DNA of 38,597 bases from Gammaproteobacteria bacterium (lineage in GTDB: Bacteria; Pseudomonadota; Gammaproteobacteria; Pseudomonadales; Azotimanducaceae). The translations under genes and the position numbers were made by a program. The stretch lies in contig VYFT01000018.1 of NCBI GenBank assembly GCA_009842245.1, forward strand, positions 1 through 38,597, in the 5' to 3' direction. Numbering within the stretch: the first letter of the stretch is position 1; each line of letters starts with the position of its first letter. Shown here in pieces: positions 8,115-17,216 of this stretch. The notes below the pieces were generated by a model. The model made no database searches. It was given only the letters and a program-made list of their open reading frames with translations, and was not told the origin of the DNA.

Positions 8115-9595
8115 GGATTGACGGATTTCATCTGTGGGAACAGTAATACATCTCGTATTGTTGATGTGTTAGTGAAGAGCATGACCAGTCGATCAATCCC
8201 AAGTCCCTCTCCAGCTGAAGGTGGCAATCCATATTGCAACGCGGTTACGTAATCTTGATCGAAGTGCATGGCCTCATCATCGCCACGCTGTAGTCTTCGT
8301 ACCTGTTCCTTGAATCTTTCGGCTTGATCTTCAGGGTCATTGAGTTCAGAAAATCCATTGGCGATCTCGCGCCCACCGACGAAGTACTCAAACCGATCTG
8401 CAAACAGTGGATCCGCCTCATTGCGCCGAGCCAGCGGTGAGATTTCAATAGGATACTGCACGATGAAGCACGGTTGGATCAATGAGGGTTCGACCAACGT
8501 TTCAAAAACTTCGTTAAGTACCCCACCCCACCCTAAATCGTTAGGAAGCGAAACATCATGCTGTGCCGCCTGTTGTCTCAATATTCTTTCGTCCCGAACA
8601 TCAGAAGTCTGAGACAGTCCTAAGACCGAGGCCACGCTCTCTTCCATAGTCATCACCTTTGGTTCCTTGGAAAACGAAATATCGTGGTCTCCCCATCGAA
8701 TCGTATCAGTCTGGCATAGGGCTTGCGCGACTTCGTAAATCAGTTCACTCGTTAACGCAATTAGGTCCTCGTACGTCGCATACGCCTGATAGAACTCCAG
8801 CATGGTGAACTCTGGATTGTGTCGAGTTGATAAACCTTCATTTCGAAAATTTCGATTTATCTCATAAACCCGCTCGAAACCACCTACAACTAGACGTTTT
8901 AAATACAACTCCGGTGCGACACGCAGGAACATATCCATTTCAAGCACGTTATGATGAGTGACGAACGGTTTCGCAACGGCACCACCCGGAATCGGGTGCA
9001 TCATGGGCGTTTCCACTTCTAAGTAGCCGCGAGAATCAAAAAACTGTCTAACTGACTTAATGACCCGCGTTCGCGTCTCAAACACTTCTCGGGAACTCTC
9101 GTTTGCGATCAAATCGAGATATCGACGACGATACTTAAGCTCCTGATCCTCAATGCCTTGGTACTTACTTGGAAACGGTTGTAGTGATTTCGTCAAGAGC
9201 TTGAATTCCGAAGCTTGCACAGTAAGTTCGCCCTTGTTCGTTCGCATCAACGTCCCACTGATACCAACAATGTCTCCCAAGTCGGTTAATTCCTTGAAAA
9301 GCGTATATTCCTCGTCAGTCAATGAGTCTGATCTCAGATAGCACTGTAGTGTTCCGGATACATCCCGGAGGGACACGAAACTTGCACGACCCATATCGCG
9401 ACGAAGCACAATACGACCAGCTAGAGTAACCGAACACTCCTCCTGTTCTAATTGTTGTTTCGAGGCTTCTGCGTACTGTTGGTGCAAGTCATTGGCAAAG
9501 TGCGTTCTCCGCCAATCGTTGGGAAACGCTTCGCCTAGTTCGCGCAATCGCGCCAACTTCCGCTGTCGAACGGCAACTTCGTTGCGATCGTTCAT
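8111..9595 (-). CDS. lysS: lysyl-tRNA synthetase, class II
   Basis: A 494-residue class II lysyl-tRNA synthetase. The N-terminal OB-fold anticodon-binding domain (residues about 55-150: VTLAGRIVLRRDMGRASFVSLRD) leads to the catalytic core with motif 1 (VRQFFDSRGYLEVETPMM), motif 2 (RNFRNEGLSTRHNPEFTMLEFY) and motif 3 (GLGIDRLVMLFTN) near the C-terminus. The gene overlaps prfB upstream and ung downstream, each by four bases (ATGA). prfB-lysS adjacency is the standard arrangement in Enterobacteria and many other gammaproteobacteria. No second paralogue is visible here. Confidence 0.96.
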   Translation of the reverse strand: MNDRNEVAVRQRKLARLRELGEAFPNDWRRTHFANDLHQQYAEASKQQLEQEECSVTLAGRIVLRRDMGRASFVSLRDVSGTLQCYLRSDSLTDEEYTLFKELTDLGDIVGISGTLMRTNKGELTVQASEFKLLTKSLQPFPSKYQGIEDQELKYRRRYLDLIANESSREVFETRTRVIKSVRQFFDSRGYLEVETPMMHPIPGGAVAKPFVTHHNVLEMDMFLRVAPELYLKRLVVGGFERVYEINRNFRNEGLSTRHNPEFTMLEFYQAYATYEDLIALTSELIYEVAQALCQTDTIRWGDHDISFSKEPKVMTMEESVASVLGLSQTSDVRDERILRQQAAQHDVSLPNDLGWGGVLNEVFETLVEPSLIQPCFIVQYPIEISPLARRNEADPLFADRFEYFVGGREIANGFSELNDPEDQAERFKEQVRRLQRGDDEAMHFDQDYVTALQYGLPPSAGEGLGIDRLVMLFTNTSTIRDVLLFPQMKSVNP

Positions 9596-10693
9596 GAGAT
9601 ACCTGCCAATAAATTTGCTTCCATAAATGTTCTGAGATCACCATCTAAGACTCGATCCGGATCTGATCGCTCCACCCCAGTACGATGATCTTTGACCCTA
9701 GACTGGTCAAGTACATAAGAACGGACTTGACTACCGAAGCCGATTTTCGGTTTTGCATCCTCCATAGCTTGACGCTCAGCTTGTTTTTCTTCTTGAATAA
9801 TGTAAAAGAGTTTCGCGCGTAGTTGCTTCCACGCCTGTGCTCTATTCTTGTGCTGCGAGCGTTCACTTTGACACTGCACGACCGTCTTCGTTGGCAGGTG
9901 AGTTAGACGTACCGCTGAGTCCGTTTGGTTGACATGTTGTCCACCAGCTCCACTTGCACGATAGGTATCCGTCCGGACATCACTTGGATCAATTTCCACG
10001 TCAACGTCGTCATCAATGTCCGCATATACAAACACTGAAGCGAACGACGTATGCCGCCGGTGGTTGGAGTCGAATGGAGAATTTCGAACTAAACGATGCA
10101 CTCCCGTTTCTGTACGCAACCAGCCGTAGGCGTGATCTCCTTGGACAAATATTGTCGAGCTGCGAATACCAGCGATGTCCCCATCGGAGAGTTCCACGAC
10201 GCGGTACTTGTACCCATTTTTTTCGCACCATTGCACGTACATACGCAATAGCATACTTGCCCAATCTTGAGATTCCGTACCACCCTCGCCAAATTGAATG
10301 TCTATGTACGCGTTTTGTGGATCAAGTTCGTTGGAGAACATCTTTTGCAGTTCCAACGCCTGCAAGGACGATTCAACACCGTTCAACTGCAGGTCAATTT
10401 CATCGAACATGTCCGTGTCTTGCTCGTCAACAGCCAACGCAAAGAATTCTTCTGACTCTTGTATTTGGTTCAGAATTTGTTCAATACCTTGAATGGAAGT
10501 CCTCAGCGACGACTGTTCTTTGGCGAGAGATTCAGACAAAGAGATATCACTCCAAACCTTTGGGTTCGAGAGTTCTAACTCGATTTCTGCTAGTCGATCT
10601 TTGTTCGCTTCGTAGTCAAAGAGAGTCTCGATACGCGATAGTGCGAATACGCAAATCCTTTAGTCGTTCTTTTATTGAAGTTAGTTCAGCCAA
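9592..10693 (-). CDS. prfB: peptide chain release factor 2, expressed through programmed +1 frameshift
   Basis: RF2 terminates translation at UAA and UGA. Bases 10693-10619 encode 25 codons, followed by an in-frame UGA as codon 26; a +1 shift on CUU-UGA-C then continues to 9592, giving about 366 residues, the usual RF2 length. The second frame shows SPF recognition (LVRNSPFD) and the catalytic GGQ motif (RASGAGGQHVNQTDSAV). The start must be TTG at 10691-10693: the recJ stop TAA is the nearest upstream in-frame stop, there is no ATG or GTG between, and GGAG lies 7 bases before TTG. A gene caller that ignores recoding would begin at the TTG at 10539 and lose about 50 residues. It follows recJ by 15 bases and overlaps lysS by 4. 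Confidence 0.95.
10615..10621 (-). promoter_or_regulatory. prfB: prfB programmed +1 frameshift site CUUUGAC
   Basis: The minus-strand sequence reads CTT TGA C: CTT is codon 25 and TGA (10616-10618) is codon 26, exactly the location used in E. coli. Low RF2 levels slow termination at UGA and let the ribosome slip +1 to GAC, an autoregulatory loop. The usual stimulatory AGGGGG three bases upstream of CUU is replaced by CGAGAC, which pairs only weakly with the anti-Shine-Dalgarno. Confidence 0.95.
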
Positions 10694-10708
10694 GATAGTG
10701 CTCCAAAA

Positions 10709-12448
10709 TTAATTAGTCGTGTTTTCTTCAATTGACGGTTCAACATGTTCTACAATGAGTTGCAAGGTCTGTCGTCCTCGGTATTCATTAAGCGAAGGTC
10801 GAAATGCGATTCTCACCCTATCGGGTACGCGAACGTTCCGCTGAAAAAAAATAGCATTGAACAAGCGTTTCGCGCGAATCAGTTCTAACTTTAAGTGTTT
10901 CCCATTCGCAGTAAATTGCTGATTTAGCACTTGAAATTCCCCATGAAACAAAGGTTTCGGGAATGATTGTCCCCAAGGTCCAAGTGCGTCAATTTCGTGA
11001 ACAAAGTTTAGGGAAAAGTGGTGATCTTCCAACTCACCATCAGTATACACTACATCATTGAACGCGTTCTCTGGCGCGCGTTCTGCGACGAACGTATCAA
11101 AGACGTTCGCAAACCGTTCGAAGCTCTCGCGATGTATAGTCAAACCAGCTGCCATTGCATGGCCTCCGTAGGAACGTATTAAGTCGGGATAACCAGTGCT
11201 AATATCTGCCAACACGTCTCGAATATGAATGCCTCCAATACTTCGAGCAGAACCTTTAAGCATGACAGAATTGGTACCTTGCCCAGCGGCGAAGACAATC
11301 GTAGGACGGCGAATCTTCTGAGCGAGTTTTCCAGCAACAAGACCGACAACGCCCTCGTGATAACTCTCTTCAAAGATACAAACTCCACACCGTTTCGAAT
11401 CAATATAGTCTTCGACTGCGTCGAATGCGGTTTCAGTCATGTCCTGCTGGAGTTCCCGGCGTTGTTGATTGAATTGATGCAATTCAGTTGCATACGGCAT
11501 CGCAGTCTCGATGTCTTTGGCTAATAAAGCATGAATTCCCACACTAATGTCTTTCAGACGTCCTGCGGCATTCAATCTAGGACCGATTTGAAATCCAAGT
11601 TCAATTTCACTAATTCTTTGAAGATTAACCCCGCTCAACATACAGAGTGCCTCTATTCCGGGTCTCGTTTGTCCGTTTTGCATACGTTTAAGCCCCTGAG
11701 TTACTAGAAGCCGATTGTTGCGGTCCAGCGGTACAAGATCAACCACGGTACCGAGAGCCACAAGATCAAGATACGAAGCAAGATTCGGAGCAGTCAATCC
11801 GTTTTTCTCGAAATGACCAATCTGATGTAGGTTTCTACGAACTTGTAACATGAGATAAAACGCTACCCCTACTCCGGCAGGTTGACTCCCAAAATCACAA
11901 CCTGCTAATTGCGGATTAACAATCGCAGTTGCAGGCGGTAGTTCCTTTGGGGGTAAATGGTGATCGGTGATTATTACGTCGATTCCTTTGTCTTGTGCAA
12001 AAGACACGCCGTCAACAGAACTGATACCGTTGTCAACCGTAATGATTAGATCGGGCTCAATCGGGAGTAGAGTGTCAACAAATGCTGTCGACAAGCCATA
12101 TCCCAATTCGAATCGATTCGGAACGGCAAAGTCTACGTTTTTAGCTCCAAAGTCTTTGAGCGCAGATACACACAATACACTGGCGGTAGCACCATCGGCA
12201 TCGAAGTCTCCAGCAATGACAATTCGCTCTTGTTGTTCAATCGCGCATACGATTCGGTGCGCGGCTTCCTCGATCCCCATAAGTAGATCCAAGGGAATTA
12301 AGTTATCGAACCCATAATCCAAATCAGATCCACTCTCGACTCCTCGAGCTGTAAGGATGCGAGCGAGAACTGGGTCTACATTGAGTTCCTCACTCAATCG
12401 TAGCCAATGATCTCCTACTTGTCGCTCCCGGATGGAAGAACCAATCAT
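10709..12448 (-). CDS. recJ: single-stranded-DNA-specific exonuclease RecJ
   Basis: RecJ is a 5'-3' ssDNA exonuclease of the DHH phosphoesterase superfamily, used in RecF recombination, mismatch repair and base-excision repair. In this 579-residue protein (E. coli 577) motif I is GDFDADGATAS with Asp81, Asp83 and Asp85, motif II is VDNGIS, and the DHH motif is Asp162-His163-His164 in ITDHHLPP. The DHHA1 domain has SYGGHAMAAGLTI. It is followed by an OB-fold-like C-terminal part. Position between dsbC and prfB is as in E. coli; the gap to dsbC is 120 bases, to prfB 15 bases. Confidence 0.96.
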   Translation of the reverse strand: MIGSSIRERQVGDHWLRLSEELNVDPVLARILTARGVESGSDLDYGFDNLIPLDLLMGIEEAAHRIVCAIEQQERIVIAGDFDADGATASVLCVSALKDFGAKNVDFAVPNRFELGYGLSTAFVDTLLPIEPDLIITVDNGISSVDGVSFAQDKGIDVIITDHHLPPKELPPATAIVNPQLAGCDFGSQPAGVGVAFYLMLQVRRNLHQIGHFEKNGLTAPNLASYLDLVALGTVVDLVPLDRNNRLLVTQGLKRMQNGQTRPGIEALCMLSGVNLQRISEIELGFQIGPRLNAAGRLKDISVGIHALLAKDIETAMPYATELHQFNQQRRELQQDMTETAFDAVEDYIDSKRCGVCIFEESYHEGVVGLVAGKLAQKIRRPTIVFAAGQGTNSVMLKGSARSIGGIHIRDVLADISTGYPDLIRSYGGHAMAAGLTIHRESFERFANVFDTFVAERAPENAFNDVVYTDGELEDHHFSLNFVHEIDALGPWGQSFPKPLFHGEFQVLNQQFTANGKHLKLELIRAKRLFNAIFFQRNVRVPDRVRIAFRPSLNEYRGRQTLQLIVEHVEPSIEENTTN

Positions 12449-12568
12449 TCAGACGTTGAACATATCGGGTTATAGTGGAGTCTATTCAGTAGCTAAATTC
12501 TTCCTCGGTGATGTTCACTCAGAAAATCGCTGCTAAACATGAACAACGTAAAAGCGGACGATAACGCG

Positions 12569-13384
12569 TTATGAATCGGAACCCTCAAGTTCCTCCAAAA
12601 TCCGAACTAACTGTGCAGCTTTCTGATACCCCGGTATTAATCTACCGTCCGCAAGAATCAAGGCAGGTGTGCCTCGAACTTGCATTTTTTGTCCGAGTTT
12701 GTGATGCTCAGCAATTGGATTTTCACAGGATTTTTGTTCAATTTGCTTACCGTTTTTTAGTAATGTCATTGCCGCGTTAGGATCGTCTGCGCACCACGCC
12801 GAAACTAGATAGTTGGCGCTTGGTGAATCCACGCCTGCACGAGGGAAAGCTAGATATCGTATTTCGATGCCGGCATCGTTGTACTCGTCCATATCTTTAT
12901 GTAGCATGCGGCAGTAGCCACATGTAATGTCGGTAAACACATACACTACTGCAGATTCTGGTACATCGTCGGTATCTGGAGAGAAATTGATGGACTCATG
13001 TTTGTCCAATGCTTGCAATAACTTCCATCGAGATTGATTCCGGCGCGCTTCCGTTAGGTTGATTGGGTATTGTGAGTCGTCTTGCATTTCAAAAAGGGTA
13101 CCTACAAAAAAGTGCTTTCCGGTACCTGTCACGTAAAGAAACTCGCTAGCTAAAGTTTCCACAAGAAAAAGATTCTCTACTGAAGTCTCTTCAATAGACT
13201 GAACTTTTCCTCCTAAACGACGAACTGTTTCGGAGACAGCTTCTTGTTGTAGCTCTAACTCGGATTTAGTCTCGTTCTCTTCTGATGCTTCTTGTGTAAT
13301 ACTGGACACTCCGAAGAGAGTCAGCACGACTATCAGAAGTGAGATTAATACTGTTAATACGTTGCTGCGCTGTTTCATCTTCAT
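12569..13384 (-). CDS. dsbC: thiol:disulfide isomerase DsbC
   Basis: Periplasmic disulfide isomerase, 271 residues. A signal-like hydrophobic segment is at residues about 9-28 (LTVLISLLIVVLTLFGV), followed by a short charged linker, the N-terminal cystatin-like dimerisation region (VSETVRRLGGKVQSIEE) and a thioredoxin fold with the active site ITCGYCRM, Cys155 and Cys158. Cys198 and Cys220 match the second, structural disulfide of E. coli DsbC. The cis-proline loop is RGTPAL. Lies between xerD and recJ as in E. coli. The ATG two codons downstream (MKQ) is an alternative start. Confidence 0.95.
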   Translation of the reverse strand: MKMKQRSNVLTVLISLLIVVLTLFGVSSITQEASEENETKSELELQQEAVSETVRRLGGKVQSIEETSVENLFLVETLASEFLYVTGTGKHFFVGTLFEMQDDSQYPINLTEARRNQSRWKLLQALDKHESINFSPDTDDVPESAVVYVFTDITCGYCRMLHKDMDEYNDAGIEIRYLAFPRAGVDSPSANYLVSAWCADDPNAAMTLLKNGKQIEQKSCENPIAEHHKLGQKMQVRGTPALILADGRLIPGYQKAAQLVRILEELEGSDS

Positions 13385-13393
13385 GTTAAATTC

Positions 13394-14320
13394 TTAGCCT
13401 CTGGGATGATGTTGAGTATGTATGTTTTTTAGTCGTTGAGTAGCGACATGTGTATAGATCTGAGTCGTAGACAAGGTCTCATGGCCAAGCATCAGTTGCA
13501 CCGAACGCAAATCCGCCCCGTGATTGAGCAAGTGGGTCGCGAACGCATGTCGTATTGAATGCGGAGAAATAGGTTTCTCGATTCCGGCGCGTTGTGCATA
13601 CCTCTTAATGCCATGCCAAAATGTCTGTCTGCGCATTCTTTGAGCACGTATGCTTGGAAAAAGTTCGTTGCAAGCACCACCTTTCAACAGCTCCTGACGA
13701 ATATTGTGCAAATATCGCTCGATCCAGTCTTGCGCATCTTCACCTAGAGGGACTATTCGTTCTTTCGAACCTTTACCAAACACTCTTACAACACCCTGTC
13801 GAACATTGACCGCGCTCACTGGTAGATTTACTATTTCGCTCACCCTAAGCCCCGTCGCGTACATCAGTTCCAACATAACTCGATCTCGAAACTCCCATAC
13901 GTGTTTGTCCACTTGAGGGGCACTGAGCAAGTCGTCCACATCTTCTTCGGTTAGCACATTAGTGAGTGCTCGACCGAGTTTGGGGAGTTGAATATGAGCA
14001 CATGGATTATGGTTGATGAGGCCGCGCTCGATCGCATGTGCGTAGAAACCTCGAAGCGTCGACAATGCTCGCGCTGATGATCTTGAGGATGTGCCGGATC
14101 GTTGACGATACGCAAGATATTTCAGAATCGTGCCTTCATCGCACTTGAGCAATGACTCGCGCAACCATCGGAATAGTTGTAATAAATCACGCTGATAGGC
14201 ATCGCACGTTGCAGCTGACAGTCCTCGCTCGAGCCAAACGTACTGCATGTACCGTCGAATTTCCAACGGTACATCCGTGCTAGTTGTACTCATTTGTTCT
14301 GACATCCGTGTCATACTCAT
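13394..14320 (-). CDS. xerD: site-specific tyrosine recombinase XerD
   Basis: XerD with XerC resolves chromosome dimers at dif. The 308-residue protein has the N-terminal SAM-like core-binding domain (YVWLERGLSAATCDAYQRDL) and all catalytic residues: Arg159 (TGLRVSE), Lys183 (FGKGSKER), His254 and Arg257 (SPHSIRHAFATHLL), His280 (LMLGHETL) and Tyr289 (QIYTHV). Location immediately before dsbC marks it as XerD rather than XerC or an integrase. Roughly 10-15 extra N-terminal residues could be trimmed; ATGs at residues 4-10 offer alternatives. The 35-base gap to rplS holds no visible terminator, so it may be co-transcribed with the rpsP operon. Confidence 0.95.
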   Translation of the reverse strand: MSMTRMSEQMSTTSTDVPLEIRRYMQYVWLERGLSAATCDAYQRDLLQLFRWLRESLLKCDEGTILKYLAYRQRSGTSSRSSARALSTLRGFYAHAIERGLINHNPCAHIQLPKLGRALTNVLTEEDVDDLLSAPQVDKHVWEFRDRVMLELMYATGLRVSEIVNLPVSAVNVRQGVVRVFGKGSKERIVPLGEDAQDWIERYLHNIRQELLKGGACNELFPSIRAQRMRRQTFWHGIKRYAQRAGIEKPISPHSIRHAFATHLLNHGADLRSVQLMLGHETLSTTQIYTHVATQRLKNIHTQHHPRG

Positions 14321-14355
14321 AGATCGACTATCGCGCTTGGAACGCTCGAAGACCC

Positions 14356-14706
14356 CTAAACTTTTTCTTTAATCCTTGCTGAGCGACCGGAACGTTCCCG
14401 TAAATAGTATAGTTTTGCCTTTCGTACATCGCCTCGCCGTACGACCTTGATAGACTCAATCGCCGGACTGTGCGTCTGAAAGGTTCGCTCCACCCCAACA
14501 CCGTGTGATATCTTGCGTACGGTGAATGAGGAATTCAAACCCCGATTTTGTTTCGCAATCACAGCACCTTCAAAGGCTTGAAGTCGATCGCGAGAGCCTT
14601 CTCGTACGACTACGCGTACAGAAACTGTATCTCCAGCCCGAAACTCCGGTACAGAATCCTTCATTTGTTCGTTTTCAATCTGTTCTATTATTTTGTTGTT
14701 TCGCAC
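14356..14706 (-). CDS. rplS: 50S ribosomal protein L19
   Basis: L19 sits at the 30S-50S interface. The 116-residue protein (E. coli 115) matches the family throughout: [62 protein letters not shown] and [21 protein letters not shown]. The start is GTG at 14706, with a strong GGAGGA ribosome site 7-8 bases upstream. The first 19 bases overlap the 3' end of trmD. Confidence 0.97.
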   Translation of the reverse strand: MRNNKIIEQIENEQMKDSVPEFRAGDTVSVRVVVREGSRDRLQAFEGAVIAKQNRGLNSSFTVRKISHGVGVERTFQTHSPAIESIKVVRRGDVRKAKLYYLRERSGRSARIKEKV

Positions 14707-15479
14707 AGAGATTCCTCCTCTATAGTTTCTAGATTAGCCGGGTGAGCATGTGAAACACAGTCGCGCAGTTCTGCGGACTCTGTTTCTTTATAGCTTCGCT
14801 GGACAAGCAAGTCTGGTCGTCGCTTCCAAGTTTTTTCGATTCTTTGTCGATGCCGCCATTGTTCTACCGCGCAGTGGTCGCCCGACAGCAACACTTCGGG
14901 TACTTCCAAACTTTCAAACACTCGTGGTCGCGTGTACTGCGGACAATCTAACAAATCGTCCGTGAAAGACTCACACTCTATAGAGGCCGGATTGCTCATT
15001 GTGCCCTCAATGTATCTTCCTAAAACATCGACCACAACCAATGCAGCCAATTCACCACCACTAAGAACGTAATCGCCAATGGAAATTTCTAAGTCGACGT
15101 AGTTTTTTATAAATCTCTCATCGACACCTTCATATCGACCCGCGACTAACAACAGTGCGTCGAGTTGAGAGAGTTCGGTCGCTAATGACTGTGAAAATCG
15201 CGCTCCTTGAGGTGAAAGAAGTGCTGTTTTAAGTGTTCGAGGCTTGACGTTCTCGCGTGCAGATCGTACACACGCTGCTAAAGGTTCGGCCGCCATAACC
15301 ATACCTGGACCACCGCCGTATGGTCGGTCGTCTACGCTACCATAAGAGTTCAATGGATAGTCTCTTGGGTTAATTGTCTCGAGAGTGATATCGCCGCGTT
15401 CTATTGCTCGACCAACAACACCTTCGTTCAGGGAAGCCCTTATCAGGTCTGGAAATATTGTTACGATACCAAGCCACAT
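14688..15479 (-). CDS. trmD: tRNA (guanine37-N1)-methyltransferase
   Basis: TrmD methylates G37 in tRNAs reading codons with first base C, preventing +1 frameshifts; SPOUT/trefoil-knot fold. The start used is the ATG at 15479 ([12 protein letters not shown]), since family members begin MWIGIISLFPEM-like; a longer in-frame extension to 15512 would run into rimM. Visible motifs: [13 protein letters not shown] (residues about 50-62), [15 protein letters not shown] and the knot [16 protein letters not shown]. The product is 263 residues. It lies 11 bases after rimM and overlaps rplS by 19 bases, the standard rpsP-rimM-trmD-rplS operon. Confidence 0.96.
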   Translation of the reverse strand: MWLGIVTIFPDLIRASLNEGVVGRAIERGDITLETINPRDYPLNSYGSVDDRPYGGGPGMVMAAEPLAACVRSARENVKPRTLKTALLSPQGARFSQSLATELSQLDALLLVAGRYEGVDERFIKNYVDLEISIGDYVLSGGELAALVVVDVLGRYIEGTMSNPASIECESFTDDLLDCPQYTRPRVFESLEVPEVLLSGDHCAVEQWRHRQRIEKTWKRRPDLLVQRSYKETESAELRDCVSHAHPANLETIEEESLCETTK

Positions 15480-15490
15480 AGTCTTATCTC

Positions 15491-16021
15491 TTACAGCCAG
15501 TCTCGCGCCCAAGACACATGAATCTCCGCTCCCGGGTCTATTTTGCGAACGTATTCAGGTACTAAAGGAATCATCAGGTCCGATACAGTCTCGCCTCCTA
15601 CCAACAAAATCGGGTGCGCACCATTCCAGACGACATCTTGCACAGTGCCTAAGTGCTCAGCTTCCAAGTTAATCACTTCAGTACCTAGTAAATCAACCCA
15701 ATAGTGTTCGTCGTCATTGAGTGCAGGTAATACTTCTCGCGGGACCCCGATGAGCTTGTTTACATATGTAGTGGCGTCGTCACGTGAACTGCAATTTTCA
15801 AAACACACCAACATACCGTTTCCTTGACACTGGACGTCGAAATTCTTAATTACGCACCATTCAGTAGCATCACTGCTTTCTTCCTGCAGTGCCCACGGTC
15901 TGTATTGAAAGAGGTTTTCTGGTGGGTCGGTGAAACTAGTGAGGTGGTTCCACCCTTTGACACCGAAGGGTCGAGACACGCGCCCAACGACCACGAATGA
16001 ATGTGTTAGTGTCGTTTGCAT
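15491..16021 (-). CDS. rimM: 16S rRNA processing/30S maturation factor RimM
   Basis: RimM binds S19 and assists maturation of the 30S head. The 176-residue protein has the RimM N-terminal barrel (VGRVSRPFGVKGWNHLTSFTDPPENLFQY), the PRC-like second domain with YWVDLLGTEVIN and LGTVQDVVWNGAHPILLV, and the C-terminal MIPLVPEYVRKIDPGAEIHVSW typical of the family. It follows rpsP by 37 bases and precedes trmD by 11. Confidence 0.95.
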   Translation of the reverse strand: MQTTLTHSFVVVGRVSRPFGVKGWNHLTSFTDPPENLFQYRPWALQEESSDATEWCVIKNFDVQCQGNGMLVCFENCSSRDDATTYVNKLIGVPREVLPALNDDEHYWVDLLGTEVINLEAEHLGTVQDVVWNGAHPILLVGGETVSDLMIPLVPEYVRKIDPGAEIHVSWARDWL

Positions 16022-16058
16022 GTCTTCTAAACACTGTAGCTATTGTTAAACGATTAAT

Positions 16059-16937
16059 TTAAGACGATTTGTCTTTATCTTCTTTGGAATCGGCGTCCTC
16101 TTCAGATTCTTCAGTATTCGAATCTTCGGCGATTTCTGGTACAACATCCTCTTTAGCATCAACTTCGGTCGATTGAGTAGTTGCTTCAGGTTCGACAACG
16201 TCTTCTTGGGGCACCGGTTCCTCTTCCTCAGCCTCCGCGCTCGATTCTGTTGATTCAGCTGACGCCACTTCTTTTTCGGGCGAATCTCCTGTGTCCGTCT
16301 CGTCCGCTGTTTCCGCTACGGTTTCCTCTACCTCTTCGACAGGCTCGGCACTGGCTTCTACAGTTGCAGATTCTTCCTGAGAATCAGCTTTTTCAACTTC
16401 GTCGTCTGAATCGGCGCTCTCTTCGGAGGACTGTGTGTCTGATGTCGCATCCACCGACTCGGACTCAGCGGTACCTTCCGCTACGACTTCCTCTGTTGAG
16501 TCAACAGCTGACGATTCCGCTTCAACCTCCTGCGTCGTTTCATCTGCAGTGGCTTCAGCGTCGTTACTGCTATCCTTCGAATCTACAGACTCTTCCACTG
16601 TATCTAATTTGTCCTCTTCTTTTGTCTCGGTATCTGTTTCTTCTGTCCCTTCGATGACTGAGTCAGTCGCGACTGGTTCTGGTGGTAGTGCATCTAATAT
16701 ACGGGCTCGTGCGACGATACTCTTTACCTTCGGCGACAGTTGAGCACCGACACTCAACCAATAGTCTATGCGTTCAAGATCAACTCGCAACGGCTCAGAC
16801 TTTCCACGCGCGACCGGATTGTAGAACCCTACGCGTTCGATGAATCTCCCGTCCCGAGGACTCTGTTTATCGGCGACCGCCAGATGATAAAACGGTTTTT
16901 TCTTGGTGCCTGCTCGAGACAAGCGAATTACTACCAT
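16059..16937 (-). CDS. rpsP: 30S ribosomal protein S16 with a ~200-residue acidic C-terminal tail
   Basis: Residues 1-85 are an ordinary S16: [51 protein letters not shown]. coli S16 is 82 residues long; here the frame continues to 292. From residue 91 on I count 79 Asp/Glu in 202 residues and only 9 Lys, with no Arg, His, Cys, Met, Phe, Tyr or Trp; the rest is mainly Ser, Thr, Ala, Val. Such a segment should be disordered and strongly negative. The frame is open without interruption and rimM follows 37 bases on, so this does not look like a sequencing readthrough. The role of the tail is unknown. A promoter-like region lies upstream (16985-17010). Confidence 0.95.
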   Translation of the reverse strand: MVVIRLSRAGTKKKPFYHLAVADKQSPRDGRFIERVGFYNPVARGKSEPLRVDLERIDYWLSVGAQLSPKVKSIVARARILDALPPEPVATDSVIEGTEETDTETKEEDKLDTVEESVDSKDSSNDAEATADETTQEVEAESSAVDSTEEVVAEGTAESESVDATSDTQSSEESADSDDEVEKADSQEESATVEASAEPVEEVEETVAETADETDTGDSPEKEVASAESTESSAEAEEEEPVPQEDVVEPEATTQSTEVDAKEDVVPEIAEDSNTEESEEDADSKEDKDKSS

Positions 16938-16984
16938 GTTGTATTGAGAACCATAGCCAAATTAAAGCGTCGAATTTTACAAGA

Positions 16985-17010
16985 ATTGTACCAAATTTGG
17001 AAATTGTCAA
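16985..17010 (-). promoter_or_regulatory. possible rpsP operon promoter with palindromic spacer
   Basis: On the minus strand a perfect TTGACA (17005-17010) and a TACAAT (16985-16990) precede rpsP by about 50-70 bases. The spacer is only 14 bases, shorter than the optimum, so the pairing is uncertain. The spacer contains a perfect 10-base palindrome CCAAATTTGG (16991-17000), which could be an operator or chance. Confidence 0.35.
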
Positions 17011-17216
17011 TGATTATTCAACAATGACTCGCACCCGTTATTTACGGTCAAGGACAGGAATCAGTGTTTCAAGTCAAGATTTAGTCCAAACAAAAGTCAA
17101 TTTCGGCTCTTTATGCATAAAGAACTTTGAACTTCGATGCTAGGGCACAACAGTCGTCAATACTTGCTACCGCTCGTTGTTCGAAGAGAGACGAGTCTCC
17201 TCAACTATGCGGTTTC

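Noticed and set aside
10539..10693. prfB as a broken gene or sequencing frameshift
   Set aside because: The in-frame UGA sits at codon 26 in the exact CUUUGAC context of the conserved RF2 recoding site, with full-length coding on both sides.
9954..10712. A 252-residue plus-strand reading frame opposite prfB
   Set aside because: It lies entirely opposite conserved RF2 codons, has skewed composition (rich in Arg and His) and no ribosome site.
16181..16743. Leu/Pro/Arg- and Ser/Val-rich plus-strand frames opposite rpsP
   Set aside because: They are the complement of the repetitive GAA/GAG/TCT codons of the acidic S16 tail and carry no start signals.
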